Source: Actinomycetes bacterium (lineage in GTDB: Bacteria > Actinomycetota > Actinomycetes > Mycobacteriales > Mycobacteriaceae). Taken from it: a DNA stretch of 7,669 nucleotides. The notes below the pieces were generated by a model. That model did not search any database and was not told where the DNA came from. It was given only the letters and a program-made list of their open reading frames with translations. This document shows positions 5,805-7,669 of the stretch, piece by piece. The position numbers and the translations under genes are program-made. How positions within the stretch are numbered: the stretch's first letter is position 1; each line of letters opens with the position of its first letter. The stretch covers positions 1 to 7,669 of the forward strand of contig JAEZDV010000032.1 in assembly GCA_023417985.1 (NCBI GenBank), read 5' to 3'.

Positions 5805-6711
5805 CCGGACGACGGGACAGGGCGCCCGTCCCGATCCCGAGGATCAGCTGCTCGGCGGCAGCGTACGGATCGCTGCTGCCGTCCGCGACCGCGTCCGCCA
5901 AGCCGTCGAGCGCAGGGTGCGTGCGAAGCAAGGTGTGCGCCAAAGAAAGGATCTGGGCGCGGGCGCGGGCGCTCCGTCGTGCCGGGGTGTCGGCGCGCTG
6001 GTGCGCGTCGATGGCGTCGATCAGCTCCCTCACTCCGGTGCCTTCGGACGCGACCAACTGGAGGATCGGCACCTTCGCCTCGGTCCGCAGATCCCGGACC
6101 GTCTGCGCGGCTCCTTCCCGGTCGGCCTTGTTGACCACGAGAAGGTCGGCGACTTCGAGCAATCCCGCCTTCGCCGCTTGAACCGTGTCGCCACCACCGG
6201 GATTGAGGATCACCACCGTCGGGTCGGCCACCGAAGAGATCTCGATCTCGGATTGGCCGACGCCGACCGTCTCGAGCACGATCACGTCGTAGTTCAGCGC
6301 GGCAAGCAGTCGGATCGCGGCGGGGACCGCGGCCGCGAGTCCGCCGAGATGGCCGCGCGAGGCCACGGACCGGATGAGCACGTCACGGTCGCGCACGTGC
6401 TCGGCCATCCGGATGCGATCCCCCAGCAACGCACCGCCGCTGTACGGAGACGACGGATCCACGGCGAGGACCGCGACCCGCAGTCCTCGCGCGCGGTACT
6501 CCGCGGTCATCGCTCCGACGGTGGTGGACTTACCCGCACCCGGCGGCCCGGTCACCCCGACCACCCGTGCGGTAGCCGGCCCGAGCACATCGAGTACCTC
6601 GTTGCGCCGCGGGCTTTCCACAAGGCTCAGCAATCGCCCTGCGGCGCGCGGCGATCCCCCGCGCGCCGCAGTGAGCAATTCGTCGATGTCCGCCCCGCCG
6701 GAACCACTCAA
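5797..6711 (-). CDS. meaB: MeaB/ArgK-family G-protein chaperone of B12-dependent acyl-CoA mutases
   Basis: This 304-residue P-loop GTPase belongs to the family that loads and protects adenosylcobalamin in methylmalonyl-CoA or related mutases; older annotations call it LAO/AO transport ATPase. Visible motifs are P-loop GVTGPPGAGKSTT (52-64), DPSSPYSGGALLGDRIRM (85-102), ETVGVGQSE (147-155), PGGGDTVQAAKAGLLEVADL (171-190) and the guanine-specificity NKAD (194-197). It is somewhat shorter than the roughly 330 residues usual for MeaB, mainly through a compact N-terminus and a short stretch after NKAD. The TTG at 6711 was chosen because it overlaps the thiolase TGA as TTGA, has GAGGTG 8 nt upstream, and an ATG further upstream would run through the thiolase gene. 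No mutase gene is visible; it may lie beyond the right edge, upstream of the thiolase. The alternative is a chaperone serving a distant mutase. Confidence 0.9.
   Translation of the reverse strand: MSGSGGADIDELLTAARGGSPRAAGRLLSLVESPRRNEVLDVLGPATARVVGVTGPPGAGKSTTVGAMTAEYRARGLRVAVLAVDPSSPYSGGALLGDRIRMAEHVRDRDVLIRSVASRGHLGGLAAAVPAAIRLLAALNYDVIVLETVGVGQSEIEISSVADPTVVILNPGGGDTVQAAKAGLLEVADLLVVNKADREGAAQTVRDLRTEAKVPILQLVASEGTGVRELIDAIDAHQRADTPARRSARARAQILSLAHTLLRTHPALDGLADAVADGSSDPYAAAEQLILGIGTGALSRRPVS
5813..5833 (+). terminator. Possible hairpin after the oxidoreductase gene (within the MeaB 3' coding end)
   Basis: CGGGAC (5813-5818) pairs with GTCCCG (5828-5833) around a 9-nt loop, AGGGCGCCC, starting 9 nt after the plus-strand stop. 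No U tract follows. Actinobacterial terminators often lack one, so it could slow or stop plus-strand transcription running antisense into the MeaB gene. It also lies in coding sequence on the other strand, so it may simply reflect codon content. Confidence 0.25.
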
Positions 6712-7669
6712 GGCGCGGGCACCTCGATGACGGTGGCCGAGCCCATGCCTCCGCCCGCGCACATTGCCGCGACGCCGATACCGCCGCCGCGACGGCGCAG
6801 TTCGTGGACCAGTGTCACGAGCATGCGGGCACCGGTCGCGGCGACCGGATGTCCGAGGGAACAACCGCTGCCGCTGGTATTGACCTTCTCGGGATCGAGG
6901 TCGAGCAGCTTGATGCACGCGACGCACTGCGCGGCGAATGCTTCGTTGATTTCGAAGAGGTCGACGTCGGCGATGGACAGTCCCGCGCGCTTCAGCGCCT
7001 TCGGGATCGCCTCGACCGGCGCGAGACCGGTGATCGCCGGATCGACGCCGACCGAAGCCCAGGCGCGGACGAAGCCGAGCGCCGGTAGGCCGAGGTCACT
7101 GCTGGCGATGGCGAGTGCCGCCGCGGCGTCGTTACCGCCGCTGGAGTTTCCGGCGGTGATACCGAAACCTTCGATCTCGGGGTGCAGCACCTTCAGTGAC
7201 GCGAGCTTCTCGAGGCTGGTGTCGCGGCGGGGATGCTCGTCGACGGAGAACAGGCCGTGCGGGGTGTCGATGGGGACGATCTCTTCCTTGAACCGACCCT
7301 CGTCGATGGCCCGAAGTGCCATCTGATGGGACCGGAACGCCCAGGCATCCATCTCTTCCCGGGTCACGCCCGCCTTCACCGCGGCGTTCCAGCCGACGGT
7401 GATGGACATGTCGCGGTTGGGGGCGTCGGGCTGATCGGGATGGGTGGGAGACATCCACGGCACCCACTCGTCACCGTTGCGGACCATCGACCGCGGGGAG
7501 GTGGACGCGGAGTTGACGCCCCCGGCGATCACCAATTGGTCCATCCCGGCCCGGATGCCTGCCGCAGCCGTCTGCACGGCTGCCAGACCCGCTGCACAGT
7601 GCCGGTTGTGGGACAACCCGGGCTCCGAGACGAGCCCGGAGGTGATCGCAGCGTGCCGCGCGATCACAC
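6708..7669 (-). CDS. Thiolase (acetyl-CoA C-acyltransferase family), 5' end outside the window
   Basis: About 320 C-terminal residues of a thiolase are visible; roughly 70-80 N-terminal residues are missing beyond the right edge. Thiolases cleave 3-ketoacyl-CoA with CoA, or condense two acyl-CoAs, in the cytoplasm. All catalytic elements are present: the nucleophilic Cys in HNRHCAAGLAAV (near the truncated end, codon about 7596-7598), NEAFAAQ, the His in SGSGCSLGHPVAATGARM, and the second Cys in AAMCAGGGMGSATVIE close to the C-terminus. The usual biosynthetic/degradative motif GGAIALGHP is here GSGCSLGHP, and the nucleophile context HNRHCAAG also differs from the common VNRxCxSG, indicating a divergent subfamily. 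It overlaps the MeaB-like gene by 4 nt (TTGA), so the two are translationally coupled. This links the thiolase to B12-dependent mutase metabolism more than to the TetR-controlled units to its left, though substrate specificity cannot be deduced. Confidence 0.93.
   Translation of the reverse strand, partial: VIARHAAITSGLVSEPGLSHNRHCAAGLAAVQTAAAGIRAGMDQLVIAGGVNSASTSPRSMVRNGDEWVPWMSPTHPDQPDAPNRDMSITVGWNAAVKAGVTREEMDAWAFRSHQMALRAIDEGRFKEEIVPIDTPHGLFSVDEHPRRDTSLEKLASLKVLHPEIEGFGITAGNSSGGNDAAAALAIASSDLGLPALGFVRAWASVGVDPAITGLAPVEAIPKALKRAGLSIADVDLFEINEAFAAQCVACIKLLDLDPEKVNTSGSGCSLGHPVAATGARMLVTLVHELRRRGGGIGVAAMCAGGGMGSATVIEVPAP

Noticed and set aside
5917..7326. Long plus-strand open frame opposite the MeaB-like and thiolase genes
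   Set aside because: It is a shadow of high-GC coding on the other strand: the translation is rich in Arg, Pro, Ser and Ala with no family motifs, while both minus-strand genes have intact catalytic motifs.

Overview
The window looks like a chromosomal segment of a high-GC, mycolate-type actinobacterium (Rhodococcus, Gordonia, Nocardia or Mycobacterium relatives). The signs are strong G/C third-position bias, GTG and TTG starts, apparently leaderless promoters, and a paired-subunit acyl-CoA dehydrogenase of the type these organisms use for steroid, branched or bulky acyl-CoA catabolism. No transposase, tRNA, rRNA, CRISPR array or other mobile-element signature was seen. The content is acyl-CoA metabolism throughout.

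Layout. (1) Positions 19-2963, minus strand: a tight three-gene operon read right to left. It holds a short acyl-CoA dehydrogenase subunit lacking the usual catalytic glutamate, a full-length partner carrying a glutamate at the isovaleryl-CoA dehydrogenase-type position, and a crotonase-fold protein lacking both classical hydratase glutamates. (2) Positions 2964-3141: a divergent control region. (3) Positions 3142-3789, plus strand: a TetR-family regulator, preceded by a 12-codon apparently leaderless ORF whose stop overlaps the regulator's GTG start. (4) Positions 3836-4654 and 4698-5804, plus strand: a TesB-type acyl-CoA thioesterase, then a Rossmann oxidoreductase of the dihydrodipicolinate-reductase-like/diaminopentanoate-dehydrogenase-like family. 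(5) Positions 5797-7669, minus strand: a thiolase (5' end outside the window) translationally coupled to a MeaB/ArgK-type G-protein chaperone. The MeaB gene converges on the oxidoreductase gene with an 8-bp overlap.

The most informative regulatory signal is one 15-bp palindrome, GAGAAT-N3-ATTCTC, found perfectly twice. One copy (3006-3020) sits in the promoter region of the dehydrogenase/crotonase operon. The other (3791-3805) lies just upstream of the thioesterase, over its probable -35 box. The regulator gene lies between the two copies, so it probably binds both and controls a regulon made of the dehydrogenase pair, the crotonase, the thioesterase and possibly the oxidoreductase.

Working model (inference): the regulator senses an acyl-CoA. 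Its release derepresses a dehydrogenase that desaturates an unusual acyl-CoA, the crotonase transforms the product, and the thioesterase removes CoA from intermediates. The thiolase-MeaB pair is a separate unit, probably tied to a B12-dependent acyl-CoA mutase encoded outside the window. The physiological substrate cannot be read from the sequence.
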